From NCBI RefSeq assembly GCF_047948215.1, contig NC_134458.1:143805536-143869535 (forward strand): DNA of 64,000 nucleotides. The letters run 5' to 3'. Below the pieces are notes generated by a model that worked only from the letters and a program-made list of their open reading frames with translations, was not told the origin of the DNA and searched no databases. This document shows, one piece after another, positions 20,493 to 31,559 of this stretch. The position numbers and the translations under genes are program-made. Position 1 is the first letter of the stretch. Each line of letters starts with the position of its first letter. This DNA is from Lycorma delicatula (Eukaryota; Arthropoda; Insecta; Hemiptera; Fulgoridae).

Positions 20493-20870
20493 TGAGATGA
20501 GGGGTTGAAGGACAGCCCTCTGCGAAGCTGCCGTTTGCACGTGCTTGCACGAGTGGGCAGTAATGATGAGGCACGGGGATTCTCGCACCCCCGAGCGAAA
20601 AAGACCAGTCCCGGCTGGGATGCCCCACTCGGGGTGTCCCCGTTAGACACATTAGCATAAAGACGAGTCCCGATTCCCGGAATGGGAACCCAGGGACGGC
20701 ATAGCCGGGCCTGGTAGATCCTACTCTGGGGGTTTGAGGCAGGCGCAAAGTGAGATCCGACCGGCGGGCCGAGACGTGGAGGCCCGTTAGAGTAAAGGAC
20801 ACTCCCCTGGGCTGTGTAATACTTTAATGCAGGACCCGGCCCGGGGCGAAGAAGAAACAAAAAATAAATT
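20493..20870 (+). mobile_element. R1-like LINE 3' UTR, copy A
   Basis: A GC-rich island in AT-rich DNA, collinear with the 3' UTRs of the R1-like copies at 30330-30690 (minus) and 53825-54118 (plus). Landmarks in order are GGGACAG-type start, the stem-loop at 20528-20560, GAGGCACGGGGATTCTCGC, AAAAGACCAGTCCCGGCTGG, GGCATAGCCGGGCCTGGTAG, AAAGGACACTCCCC and a C-rich end before an A-rich tail. No coding part is attached, so this insertion is strongly 5'-truncated. The long minus-strand frame through it is an effect of high G+C. Confidence 0.8.
20528..20560 (+). ncRNA. conserved stem-loop of R1-like 3' UTR (copy A)
   Basis: Outer stem CTGCC (20528-20532) pairs with GGCAG (20556-20560). Inner stem CGTGC (20540-20544) pairs with GCACG (20547-20551) with loop TT. 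It is an element-borne RNA structure, not a free-standing RNA gene. Equivalent helices with different bases occur in copies B and C. Confidence 0.65.
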
Positions 20871-21494
20871 TTTGTTATTTAGGTAGAAAAAATATCGTCT
20901 AAAAAATATCTTTTGTGGTACAAAGGAGAACTGGCCAAAGAAAAAAGAGAGTTTTCATGAAAAAAGAAGTCTGCTAGTATGAAATATAAATCTAAGCAAT
21001 CAAAATATTTCCTGAGGTTAGATTAGATTATGAACATATAATCTAGACATTAAGATATAGTAATGTAGTAAAAAGGTTTACACTGAATAGAAAAGAATAG
21101 AAAAATCATTAGTTATAATAGTGATAACTCGTTTTTTATTTCGTTTTTTAACCTTTTTTTTTTTTTTGCTTGATGATTAATTAAACACATAAGGTCGAAG
21201 CATGGATGGGAATATGAAATAAAAATTTTGAAGCGTATTAACAATGTCGTCCCTAACCAGGATTCTAAGATATTGTCTTCTAGGTAATATGCTATCATTC
21301 CGCGTTCGAAGTCGGCTGAAAAAAAATTCATCAATTTTACACATATAAAAGTTGGAAAATGTTTGTAATTACTTCAAATTGTAATGGCGGAAAAACAAAG
21401 AAAATAGTAGTAAACTAGAGGTGAATAAATCTCTTATATATATATATTTTTAAATCTTATATAAGTTTATATTAGTGTATTTCATGAATGAAAT

Positions 21495-21534
<40 letters not shown>

Positions 21535-22735
21535 TTTTAAAAATACTTACTGATGATTATCGAAGTTTCATGTTGTAAGCACAAATTTGAAACTAAGTTT
21601 TATAGTTTTTCGGTAAATAAATGTGTTGTCTGTGTATGTGTATATAAGTAATGGACAAAATTTCAACTGAATTTGTTTACAATAAAGTAATATATAACAT
21701 ATAAGTTCAGCTAAATTGTTTTCGTAGTATAATCTGATTTTCAAAATTAGGACACAGTAGCGAGTTGGATAAATGTAGTTGAAACTTTTCTCATGTACTC
21801 TACAGGAAATAAACTTTTTTTTTTATCTAGTAAACCGCAAACGCAGCTGTTAATGATATGAGACCCTTTATTTATAGAAAGTGACCAAGCTGGTTGATTA
21901 AATTCAGTTTCTTCTAAATTTATTATAATTATGAAAAAAAGGGATATTTAATGTTTTTATTTCTGTTTAGATTTTGTTAAGTTTTCTCACGGAAAAGTCT
22001 AAAAAGTTTCAAATTGTTCATTATCCAATGAATAATATATATAGAATAATAATGTAAAGTTAATTAAGATTTAATAACTTTTTAAACTTTATCCCATTAA
22101 AAGTTTATAAATTAACTCTTCTAATAAACATGACAAATTATAATTTTGAAAAATTAATAAATTGAATCAAAGAGTTTTAAATACGTTTTACAAGTAAGTG
22201 AAACAAAAGTCTCTTGTTAATGTTAAGAACATTAATTTTTTTATAAAATCTAAGTGTAACATTCAGTAAGTTAATCATTTTGTAATATTTTGGTTTTACC
22301 TTATTGAAAGTTCTTTTAAAACGTATTATCATAAGGTAATATACATAATATAATTGAATTCTTATAACAGACTTTTGGTTTAATTGTTATAATTGTTTTT
22401 TTAAAATTCACTCTATAAAAATTTATTTCATTTTTTTTTACTTTTATTTTCGTTTGTAGTTTTAATTATTACCCCGTTTTTTAAGGTTTAATAAGATATT
22501 CTGAAAAATAATATAATCTTTTTTGAATATAAATATATTTTAATTTTAAAGAGCTACCTTTTATGAAGAATAGGATGAGGCGTAATACTTTTGAAACTAA
22601 GGCGAAAAAAATTCAGGAATCTTTATTTAATAATGAATTTTGGAAGGAAATTTTTCGTTCTATTTTAAAGTCTAGGCCATTTAGGAATATTTTACATTAA
22701 AGGTAATTAGCAGGCCCGGCAATGCTTCCCTATTG
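20871..22735. other. AT-rich sequence, no gene seen
   Basis: No domain-bearing frame was found. A (TA)n tract lies at 21498-21532 and a shorter one at 21437-21447. Confidence 0.5.
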
Positions 22736-22737
22736 CT

Positions 22738-22782
22738 ATATATATATATATTTATAGTAAGAGAGAGAGAGAGAGAGAGAGT
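22738..22782. repeat. (TA)n and (GA)n microsatellite
   Basis: A short TA run, a spacer, then about ten GA repeats. It lies just upstream of composite repeat copy 2. Confidence 0.9.
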
Positions 22783-22844
22783 TTAAATGAACACAATTGA
22801 AAATGTGATAAAAAATTAAAATCTGAACTTCATAAATTTTACCT

Positions 22845-23535
22845 TTCACTTATTCTCCTTCCCCTTTTCCCTTTCCAACATCTCCCTTTCGCCCTTCTCC
22901 CTCGCCCCTCTCCCAGTTTCCCTTTTACCCTTTCCCTTTATCTCTTTCCACAATTTCCTCTTTTCCCCGCTTTCCATTTCCCCCTTTTTCCCTCTTGCCC
23001 GCGCGTAAATCGGTCCATTCTTTTTTTTGTCTTTAGCGGACACACATACGAACATGCCCTTTATATATATATAATATATATTCTCTATATATATAGAATA
23101 AAAAAGTCTGTATATTTGTTTGTTTCGTAAATATCTCGACACCGGCCCCATCTAGCGGGTATTGTTTTTGCAAAAATATTTCTTTTCACGTAACTAATAT
23201 TCATGTTCTGAATATGAACCAAATCAGTCCATAAATATAATTTTTATAAATATCTCAACCCCAGCGCCATCTAGCGGGTTCATTTTTTGCAAAGATAATT
23301 CTTTCCATGTAAGTAACATGTATTCTGAATATGAGGCAAATCGGACCATAAATACAATTTTTCGAAATATCTCGACGCCAGCGCCACCTAACCGGCCCAA
23401 ACTAATTCAGAAACCTTCTCTGGTATGCGTTCAACCATTCCCCAAAGTTTCATCGCTATCGGATGAACAGTTTAGGAAGGCATAAGACACATACAGACAG
23501 ACAAACATTATTTTTATATATATAGATAAATTATA
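22845..23535. mobile_element. composite polypyrimidine repeat, copy 2
   Basis: A near-pure CT block (22850-22997) leads into CCCGCGCGTAAATCGGTCCA (22998-23017), identical to copy 1 near 6418. GGACACACATACGAACATG follows, then three ~118-bp tandem units. The last part reads CCAAAGTTTCATCGCTATCG, then ACAGACAGACAAACATT and TTTATATATATAGAT near 23525. Copy 1 ends with the same kind of phrases. The minus-strand frame at 22846-23151, rich in Lys, Glu and Gly, is a by-product of the purine-rich strand. Confidence 0.65.
23130..23400. repeat. three tandem units of ~118 bp
   Basis: ATATCTCGAC..CC..CGCCATCTAGCGGGT recurs at 23148, 23267 and 23384 (the third reads CCACCTAACCGGC), giving spacings of 119 and 117. 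Between them TTGCAAA, TTCTTT, CATGTAA and ATTCTGAATATGA repeat in order, then AAATC(A/G)G(T/A)CCATAAATA. Confidence 0.85.
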
Positions 23536-23944
23536 ATAACTTAAATTTCCTCAAATACACAATCACACATGCACTGGTATATTTCTACTTTGGGCGCGCA
23601 CCAGTGGGGAATTAAGTAATTGTTATGTATCACTTTTTACGTACCACCCTTATTAATTGTTACATAAGAATTAAAACTAAAACTTAACATTAATCTCTAA
23701 AATGTTTCATGTGGTAGTAATTAATTACACATAGTTGCATACATTTTTTGTATTTCTGCTCTCTATTATCCGTTTGTATTGTATTGTTCAATGGATTACT
23801 GATTTTGTTTTTTAATGAGGGAAGCTAACGGTTCAAAACAAGACCAACCAATTATAATGATTTCTCACTTCAAAATGTTTTACTGAATAATGTAATGATG
23901 TTGCGATCTAATTAGTGATCTCATGTTGGCGGTTAAAAGTTATC

Positions 23945-24090
23945 GATCTCCATAGCGGAGTGGTAGGGTCTCAGCCTTTTATGCGTAGGTCCGGGATTTG
24001 AATCCCAGGTAGGAATTTTTCATAAGCTAAATAATTTCCATTTCACATTCTCACGCACAAGCTTTGAGCTTACATGGTGAATTAATTTAA
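23945..24090 (+). mobile_element. tRNA-derived SINE (third family)
   Basis: TAGCGGAGTGG at 23953-23963 is an A-box and GGATTTGAATCCC at 23994-24006 a B-box, about 30 nt apart, the spacing of tRNA genes and SINE heads. Flanking bases do not form a tRNA acceptor stem, and the 3' side continues into a SINE-like body ending GAGCTTACATGG and an A-rich tail near 24095. The tail differs from that of the SINEs at 59-61 kb. A decayed tRNA gene is the alternative. Confidence 0.65.
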
Positions 24091-24184
24091 GAAAAAAAAA
24101 CTATTTACAGATTTTGATTTAAGAAAATAGCACAAGACATACAGATATGTGATGAATTAATAATTCCTATTAATTATATTCTGG

Positions 24185-24510
24185 AAAGTTCTGAAATGTG
24201 GCTATGGTATCAACTGGCGTGAGAAAGTAACTAATGGTCAGGTCTTGACAAATATAAATAAGAGTAGGAGTATGATTATGATAATAGATAAAAGAAAATC
24301 TAATTTGATAGGCCACATACTAAGACATTACTAGTTCAAAAAGTAAAAATTGAAGGAAAAATTACGGGTGTGAGAGGAAGAAGAAGAAGAAGGAGGAGGA
24401 GGATAGGAATGTTAGATAATTTGAAAGGGAGATAAGGATACCGTAATTTAAAAGAAAAAGCTCAGGACAGACCACCATGGCGAATGCTGTGTCTTGATAT
24501 CTTTCAATAG
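24185..24510 (+). pseudogene. LINE ORF2 C-terminal fragment
   Basis: The plus strand reads NWREKVTNGQVLTNINKSRS, then DKRKSNLIGHILRH, the same core (KVTNEEVL...LIGHILRH) as the fragment at 14371-14795. The rest is decayed and passes through a GAA/GGA-rich expansion at 24382-24402. Two stops follow LIGHILRH. A diverged member of the same LINE group is the best reading. Confidence 0.75.
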
Positions 24511-24519
24511 ATAGTTCCA

Positions 24520-26935
24520 CTAAATAAGAAGAAAGAAGAATTGTTAACTGTATGATATTTGTGTTTTATTTATCAAGTATAAATCGTTTATATCATTCGC
24601 CACTGTCATTACTGTGCTTTAAAACTTCTTAATACATATTTGTTTTTGTGAACTTTCAGTGGTTGACGATAATTTTATTTTACATTAATGAAAAATGCCT
24701 GTCGGGCAGTATTTATTTTTGAACTACCAATCCGTACGAAGCACAAATAGTACCGCGTACAATCGCGTGTAATATTTTTCTGTAGAATTAATTAATTATT
24801 AAAGAAATATTTAAAAGTTATGTTATTAAGACAAAGCTTTTAATATTATTTTTAAGTAATATATTGTATAAATGTTTTCACAGTTTAAAGTGTACTGGTT
24901 TTAGTATAGTGCGCCTGATAAAGAAAAAAACGCAATTCTTGTTCAAAATGTATGTGCTGTTTGGAAAAGTTATTTCTGTTCATTGGATGTATTTTCCAAG
25001 TGTTTTCATTTCACGATGTTGCTTACAATATAAAAACAATGTCCAATAATATTTTCTATTTTTCTTTTCACACGTGACTAAAATGCGAGAAAACTGATTT
25101 AGTTTTCAATATTTTACTCATATATCTTTGATATTGTTTTTAATTTTTGTCATTTCAACATATATATTGGATAAATCCCATACTAAACATATATATAAAT
25201 ATATATATATGAATGACTAAATTTATCCTGATTCATTAAGAATGTTAAAAAACAATTACAGTAATATAAATCTAGAGGAATTTTACAATTATATTTACTG
25301 ACTTGTTATCTTAAACGTGACTTTTTATCAAAGAATCTTCTCCAGCTTTACATTGAGACAAAATTATATAAAACTTTTATAGTTACATTTTCAACAAAAT
25401 TATTGATTATTTACCAAAACTTAATGTAAATTATATCTAGTTGATATGAATAAACTAGTTATAAAATTTACAAACTTAGCAAATGATCTGACTGTTTAAA
25501 TTTTCATTAAATCTTCTGTAGTGCAGTCCACGTAATTTTTGTGTTATTATTTTTTAGGAATATAAATATGATTTTATTTACTTATTTTAAGGTAAGTAAA
25601 TATTTATTAACGTTGTAATAGAGATTCAGCTTGTAATTTAATATAAAACAATTGTCAAATTGAATTTGATTTGTCTTTATTATTTGATATAATCAATAGG
25701 TTGCAAAATTGTATGAATTTTCAGTAAGCTAAATATTTCAAATAAATTTTTAGTAATTATTTAATTAAAAAAAAAGTTTAAATTGAAGATGAAATATTAC
25801 CGTATTTTAAATATTATATCAAAAGAAATTATTTTCTGCTAAAGGCGACTAACTATATAAACTAATTTCAGTAATAAATATAATTATGAAGATACATAAG
25901 TAACCCATCTTTTAAAAAATGCACTAAAAAAACAAAGCATTGCATTAGTCAGCTTATGTTAATTCGGTCAGAAGTTAGAAATTATTTCCTGCTATTTACT
26001 AACTTTTAGTTTAGCACCAACTTCAACTAATTTAAATTTAAATGTATATTGACCGGTACATCCTTCTTACTAGTGCGGATCATATTTTATTTTTAGAAAT
26101 TATTTTTTAAATTATTTAAAAACTTTTTGTTCTATTTAAAAGTTGCATAGAGGCTTTTTAATTACATCGCCTTAGTATGAAAGTAAACCATTAGTGGGAG
26201 ATGAAAAAGGCGAGAAATATTCATCTTGATAAAAATAAGAAATGGAAAGCGAAGAAATGAGTTAACTAACTACAAATTACGCTGGTCTTTCTTTCCTTTT
26301 TAACTTTTTTTTTTAAGTTTCATATCTAAAGTTACTTTAAATACAATAGTAGCTTAAGTCTATAAATATAATTATGTTTCTATAACTATCTGTTAATAAA
26401 TAGCTTTTAGTAAATAAAAAACATCATTAGTGTTTGCATATTTGGTTTTGACCAATTGTAAAATGGTCAAATTTTTTGACTACTTGTAAAATTAAAATTA
26501 AATACATACGGGTCAAATCTAGAACCACCACCTTTTAGAAGTTGTGATTAAGTTAATATCTTTTATGCCTAAAATATATTTTCTTACCCTAGCAAAGAAA
26601 AACTTGGATTTATGCATGTGTAATTCTTATACGCGGTCTTCAGATCATGTAACGTTTTTGTGTTGTATCTTCTGTTATGTCATATTTTTTCTATAAATTG
26701 TTGAGTAAGATTTTTCTTTCATGTCTTTTTTGTATTTTACGTTTTAAAATTTTTGTAGAAATTGGTAAAATTATTTTTATTAATCTTAGAAGTTCTAAAC
26801 TAGTTATTAAAAACTATATTCTATTACATTTTTTAAATTTAATAGAAAAATAGGTTTGCATAATCTGGAGTTGGTTAATACATTATAGCAATACTATCTG
26901 TTTACCAATATATTTAATAAAAATTTTATGAAGTA
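24520..26935. other. AT-rich sequence, no gene seen
   Basis: No domain-bearing frame or repeat family recognised on either strand. A short TA run lies at 25188-25212. Confidence 0.5.
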
Positions 26936-26937
26936 CT

Positions 26938-27190
26938 TCATTTATACTTTCCTGGAGAACATATCTAGAGTAGAATAAAGGGAAAAGTATGGTGGTCATG
27001 TCAAAAATGGGGTATCGAGTTTTTTCAAATCTTTACGTTTTAGGATTCAACTAGTTAACTAGACAAAAAAAACGTACCGATGTGTGTTGCACTGATTTTG
27101 CCCTTATTTCAAGATTGACCGATCCGATTTTCTACAAATTTGGATCAAATATTTTTATATGTGGGGGCATTTATTCATATAAATTAAGAT
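26938..27190 (+). repeat. dispersed repeat, copy 2
   Basis: Second copy of the family at 9169-9435, same orientation, collinear throughout with substitutions and small indels. It lacks coding capacity. Confidence 0.75.
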
Positions 27191-27199
27191 TTTAAAAAC

Positions 27200-27845
27200 T
27201 TTAAGGCAAAGACATGATTCCTATCGTTGTAAAAATTGTAAAAGTTGTTACTGTAATGTAAATTTTAATGTTGTTATTGTTATTGTAAATTGTAAAAGTT
27301 ATTATAATTCTACGTACATACGTTTCCTTTTAATTATAATACATACGTCTCCTAAATAGAAAATATAATATATGTTTAAAGAATGAGCATATGTAAGTAT
27401 GTACGAGTATATTATAATCAGTTTATTACATTACTTTCAGTAAAAACAAGGAAAAAAATAATAATTCGTTTGAAAAAAATACTCGGCATTTTTCCTTCCA
27501 ACACAAAATTATTTTTTACATTTATTAATTTGAAAGAATGGATTAAATAATAATAATAAAGATTCCTAAAACAAATAATGTAATAATAAATAAGGAGAAT
27601 TAATAGTGATAATAATTACATATATATAAAAATGATAAAGCATGAATAATACTATGAGACATTAATTTAATAGTAATGAAATTAAATAAATTAGTTTATT
27701 CGACGTAACTTAAAAGAAGATCAAATAAAATGACACTCTTCAACCTTGATCAGTCAACATTATCGTTTAGTAAACTGGGCGTGTTGCTAAAGTTTGGATA
27801 GTTTTTCAGTTTGCTTTGTCATTTCACTCAAAATAATTTTCTCAG
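27200..27845. other. no gene seen
   Basis: AT-rich, with a locally repetitive TTGTTATTGTAAA.. phrase at 27230-27300. Confidence 0.45.
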
Positions 27846-27849
27846 CTTC

Positions 27850-27901
27850 ATGTTTCCTTCATAGATAAGCTGCTACAGCAGCTTATCTATGAAGGAAACA
27901 T
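27850..27901. repeat. 52-nt near-perfect palindrome
   Basis: Arms of 25 nt at 27850-27874 and 27877-27901 are exact reverse complements, separated by AC. The arm begins ATGTTTCCTTCATAG and ends AAGCTGCT. Beyond three unpaired bases or so, GCTT (27845-27848) can pair with AAGC (27904-27907). There is no mismatch in the arms. Confidence 0.95.
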
Positions 27902-27907
27902 TTAAGC

Positions 27908-29115
27908 ATCAGTCAAAAGTTTGGGTATTTGGTGTTTTTGCAAATTTTGACGTTCGAAGAACCCCTTACTTAAAAAATTACAAAAGAAGATTATAGAAAT
28001 TTCTAGATGTGCATACGCATGTGTATTGGCCTACATTTTGATTAATGTCTCCGAAAGGTTCAACGTAAATTTTTTTGGTCAAAAAATTTATGTATTGGGA
28101 AATGAGGTATAAAGTTTGAACAAAATTAAACAAGGGAAAGGAATAATTTTTTAAATTAAAATGTTTTTACTTTTTCTATACTGGTGATAGAAAATTACCT
28201 TCAGTACAATAACATTACTAATTTATTTAAAATTCTAAACTTTTAAGGATTTAGGGATCGAAAATATACAAAATTAATTCTAAATATTTTTTGACTTATA
28301 TAACGAAAATGTGTTAACAAAAAAAAATTGAAATTGGATATAAATATTTAGTTATATTTATCTCAGGTTTGGCCTAAATTTAGATCAGATCAGATAAGTT
28401 AGCATCACGGAACATTTGAATCATGTTCAAAAATTTTGATTTTGTAATAAACTAAAATTGTTTATCTTTGTTGAATAACATTTTAACAAATTGGGCAGAC
28501 TTATTAAAAAGTTTTAATTACTTCAATAAATAAAACTTTTAAGACTCATAAAATTAAGCAGGCTGGATGGAACCCATACTTTAAATAACAATTAAACTTT
28601 AGTCTTCAAGACTTAAAATCCAACTATATTTAGTATTGATATAGATGACGTAGGACATTTTAAAAAAGGGGATTCAATCCCATTGGACCAGACTTAAAAT
28701 TTTAAAACTTCTTTAATTTTTTTTGTGATTTTTGATATTTTTTTTCAAGTTTTGGCTTTTATTAAAATGTTGTATGAGGTAGCAGTCAAGCAAAAGATTC
28801 AAATGGGATTTAAATTTTATTACTAAATATTTTATTTCTTTTTAGCAACTATACTTTAATTACAATATACTCGTAATTTTTATGTTAAAACATCATTTAG
28901 GCAAAAAAAATTAACTAGGTCCCCAAATAATGTATTATTACTATTTACTTATTTTGATTTTTTGTTAATTATATTTTAGATACTGCATAATTTTTAAGAT
29001 AAAAACGTAATTTGATCAATGAGATGAAATCTGATCCAAGTTTTTTTTTTTGGTAATTTTTTTCGTTTTTACAGTTGCACTCTAAATATTGCATAATTAA
29101 ATCATAAGTATTTTA
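27908..29115. other. no gene seen
   Basis: AT-rich non-coding sequence. A stretch at 27905-28110 has the flavour of a dispersed repeat (TTTGGGTATTTGGTGTTTTT), but no second copy was found in the window. Confidence 0.45.
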
Positions 29116-29119
29116 AAAC

Positions 29120-29145
29120 ACTTCATTGAAAATTTTCAATGAAGT
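29120..29145. repeat. 26-bp perfect palindrome
   Basis: The segment from ACTTCATTGAAAA to its mirror at 29145 equals its own reverse complement. It lies at the 3' margin of the minus-strand Jockey fragment. Confidence 0.9.
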
Positions 29146-29525
29146 TCTGTTAAGGGCAAATTCGTTCGTTTGTAAGTCTCTACAAAGTATGTCATTTTGT
29201 AGGACGTTCGGGATCGTTCTCAAGGCTTTAAATTGAGCAGCTTGATAATGTAACATTCAAGTTACTCACTGAGCCCAAAAATGCATTCAGTAAATCCATA
29301 TATCTCTTCTTATAGCTTGGTACAACAGTATCTTATTCTTTAATTATAGATATGATCTTTTTGCCCAGCATCCAGAGAAATCTAGCAATTTCACTAGCTT
29401 TCGTAAGTTTCAAATCTTTACCCCATTTCAACCGACGATCTAAATAATCCTCAAGTACTTTATCTCATAAGGTTGAGGTATTATTCTATCATTTATATCT
29501 AAGAGCATATTTCTTTCCTTAAGAT
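29130..29525 (-). pseudogene. Jockey-like reverse transcriptase thumb and C-terminal piece
   Basis: The minus strand from about 29500 reads IPQPYEIKYLRIYLDRRLKW, close to the Jockey thumb motif KYLGIYLDRRLTW. It then gives GKDLKLTKASEIARFLWMLG. In other frames come IWIY..MHFWAQ, matching the PIWTYGIQLWG block, and FKALRTIPNVLQNDILCRDL, matching the RFQ..LRTI..P..V.N..IHRDL block. Stops and frameshifts throughout. It is the only Jockey-like copy on the minus strand here. Confidence 0.82.
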
Positions 29526-29529
29526 AAAT

Positions 29530-30325
29530 GTAACACGTGCAATCAATATTATCTTAATCGATAAATTTTATTAATTTTTTTTATTTTTGTTAATAATTAT
29601 TTTTATTATATTTTATTCAGGTTACTCATTGTTAGTGAAATATATAACTTACAAGAGATGTTGTTTTATTAAAGTATTTAGCTGATTAATTAGGAAGTTT
29701 CCACTAAAACGAAAAAGAACAATAGGATTCAATATAGAAACGTCATTAACTTACCGAATGAGATTTGAAGTGCCGGTCTAAAAAGTTAAGTTATTTTCTG
29801 TAACAAATTAAAACACTTAAATTAGTGGAATATTGTTCTTTTAATAGGATTATTAAACAAACTTAAATAATATTTTTAATTGAGAAACGCGCTCGCGTGC
29901 ACATAAAGAATATACACTAACAACACCTCGATACCTACAATATTTTTATGCTGCGGTGGAAAAAAAACTATTGACATTTTTTGAGGAAAGATTAAAAAAC
30001 TTTTATCAGATGGAGTAAAATGACGATGAAAATGTTTAAATTGAGATCATTATTAAAACACAATTATCTGCTCTGAGGCAAGTCTGTTGTACCAATAATT
30101 TCTCCATATTCCTATGTTCTATTCTAATCTTTTATTAACTGTTCCCAGTACTTTTTAAATTATTTATTTTTTACTCTTCTAAATTTAATTTTTTTTGTAC
30201 ACTTTTTTTAAAAGCCATAATCAAAATTATTAATAAATCGTTTCCTATACAGTTGTCTTGTATTACATTGCTTCTTAAACTCTAGTTCGATTTTTAAAAC
30301 ACCTTTGAGATTTATTTTTGTTACT
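29530..30325. other. no gene seen
   Basis: No coding or repeat signal. A short CpG-rich alternating tract, GCGCTCGCGTGCAC, lies at 29888-29901. Confidence 0.45.
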
Positions 30326-30329
30326 AAAT

Positions 30330-30690
30330 GATGATACCTAGAATTGTTTTATGACATAAAACGATTTTTTTTTCCTTTCCCCGAATCGGATTCCATAACA
30401 GAATCTGGGGGAGTGTCCTTTTATAAGCCAGCTTGATCTTATCTACTAATGCCTGAGCAGGGTTACCAGGCCCACTATGTCGTTCCTGTTCCCCCACCCT
30501 AGCAGCCGGGACTCGGTCTTTATGCCTTTTTGCCTCGAACGAGAACACCTAAAAGAGCATTCTCGCCGGGACTACGGTCTTTTCTACAAGAGGACGAGAG
30601 AGTCCCCGTGCCTCAACACTGCTACCCATCTGTGCGTGCACAAACGAATAGCAGCTTAGCAGGGAGCTGTCTGAGGGACAGCTTCATCTT
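30330..30690 (-). mobile_element. R1-like LINE 3' UTR, copy B
   Basis: It directly follows the stop codon of the coding fragment at 30684-31015. On the minus strand it carries the same ordered blocks as copy A: GACAGCTCCCTG, the stem-loop at 30619-30654, GAGGCACGGGGACTCTC, AAAAGACCGTAGTCCCGGC, GGCATAAAGACCGAGTCCCG, CGACATAGTGGGCCTGGTAA, AAAGGACACTCCCC and TTCGGGG before an A-rich run. Here the UTR is attached to coding sequence, which fixes the identity of copy A. Confidence 0.85.
30619..30654 (-). ncRNA. conserved stem-loop of R1-like 3' UTR (copy B)
   Basis: On the minus strand the outer stem is CTGCTA/TAGCAG (30654-30649 with 30624-30619) and the inner stem TGTGC/GCACA (30642-30638 with 30635-30631), loop AC. 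Both helices use partly different bases from copies A and C. Confidence 0.65.
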
Positions 30691-31015
30691 CTCGTTGCCC
30701 TAGCAGCCCTATCCTTCTGTTGAAGGACCCGGGTGATAAAATCAGATATAGCACTGAATTGTATCTCATTCGCCAACATGCGGTTCACGATACTCTCCAC
30801 CGTAAGTGGTTCAATAATCAACTCACATTGCAAGCGCTCCCTGTCCCAGGTCCGACAGGCAAACACGACATGCTCCGGAGTGTCGACCTCCCCGCAGGAT
30901 AAACAAAAGGGATCATCAGCCCGCTGTCGTACATTTAAATATATTCGGAACACGCCGTGGCCAGACAAGAACTGGGTCAACCAATAGGAGATCTTACCAA
31001 ACCTATTAAAACGAT
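30684..31015 (-). pseudogene. R1-like ORF2 C-terminus with zinc knuckle
   Basis: An open minus-strand frame reads LTQFLSGHGVFRIYLNVRQR, then CLSCGEVDTPEHVVFAC, a CX2CX7HX4C zinc knuckle typical of R1-type ORF2 C-termini, and WDRERLQCELIIEPLTVESI before the tail DFITRVLQQKDRAARATRR. The stop is at 30684-30686 and the 3' UTR follows at once. The knuckle helps element RNA or target binding in related elements. The frame is intact for at least 98 codons, but the rest of ORF2 upstream is missing. This is the best-preserved zinc-knuckle terminus in the window. Confidence 0.88.
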
Positions 31016-31019
31016 TTAA

Positions 31020-31455
31020 CCATCTCTAAATATACTATAATACGTCAATTACTTACATTAAAAAAAAATTAAACAGAAATTTCTTATATCTAAATTATTT
31101 ACTAGATTAATCTACTTATACTAGTTATAAAATATGTGTTAAGAATCTCAAGAAATTTAATAATTTATTTAAATCTATTCCATTATTTGAAAAGATATAT
31201 ATAAAAAATATCATCTCCGAGTATATTCTCATTCATACTAATTTAAAAATTTAAGGACATTAACTGTTGTTAAATTGTTATTATCATTATTAATTACATT
31301 TTGGTAGGTAAGTGTTTAAATACGTATGATCTTTTTACTGTTTTTTTTATTTCTATAAAACATTCCTAACGAATTCTCTCATGTTTTAATTTTATTTATC
31401 AAAAACGATTTCGGTTTTGTTTATTTTATTAGTTAATTACAATATAATATATTAT
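31020..31455. other. no gene seen
   Basis: AT-rich, no signal recognised. Confidence 0.45.
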
Positions 31456-31461
31456 TACAAA

Positions 31462-31462
<1 letters not shown>

Positions 31463-31518
<56 letters not shown>
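31463..31518. repeat. (CA)n(TA)n compound microsatellite
   Basis: About ten CA dinucleotides followed by about eighteen TA dinucleotides, then an adenine run at 31528-31539. Confidence 0.95.
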
Positions 31519-31520
<2 letters not shown>

Positions 31521-31559
31521 ACACCAAAAAAAAAAAAAATACTTATATGGACAAATGTT

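Noticed and set aside
20297..20860. 187-codon minus-strand open frame, the longest in the window
   Set aside because: It lies antisense across an R1-like 3' UTR. Its Pro/Gly/Arg richness reflects high G+C, and the collinear UTR copies at 30.4 and 53.9 kb do not keep the frame.
22846..23151. 101-codon Lys/Glu/Gly-rich minus-strand frame
   Set aside because: It is the translation of a polypurine tract in the composite repeat, where stops are scarce for compositional reasons.
23945..24020. A functional tRNA gene
   Set aside because: A- and B-boxes are present, but no acceptor stem, sensible anticodon arm or terminator T-run fits. A SINE-like body follows.
24382..24402. GAA/GGA triplet expansion as a coding poly-Glu/Gly tract
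   Set aside because: It lies inside a decayed LINE C-terminus with stops on both sides, so it is better seen as slippage in dead sequence.
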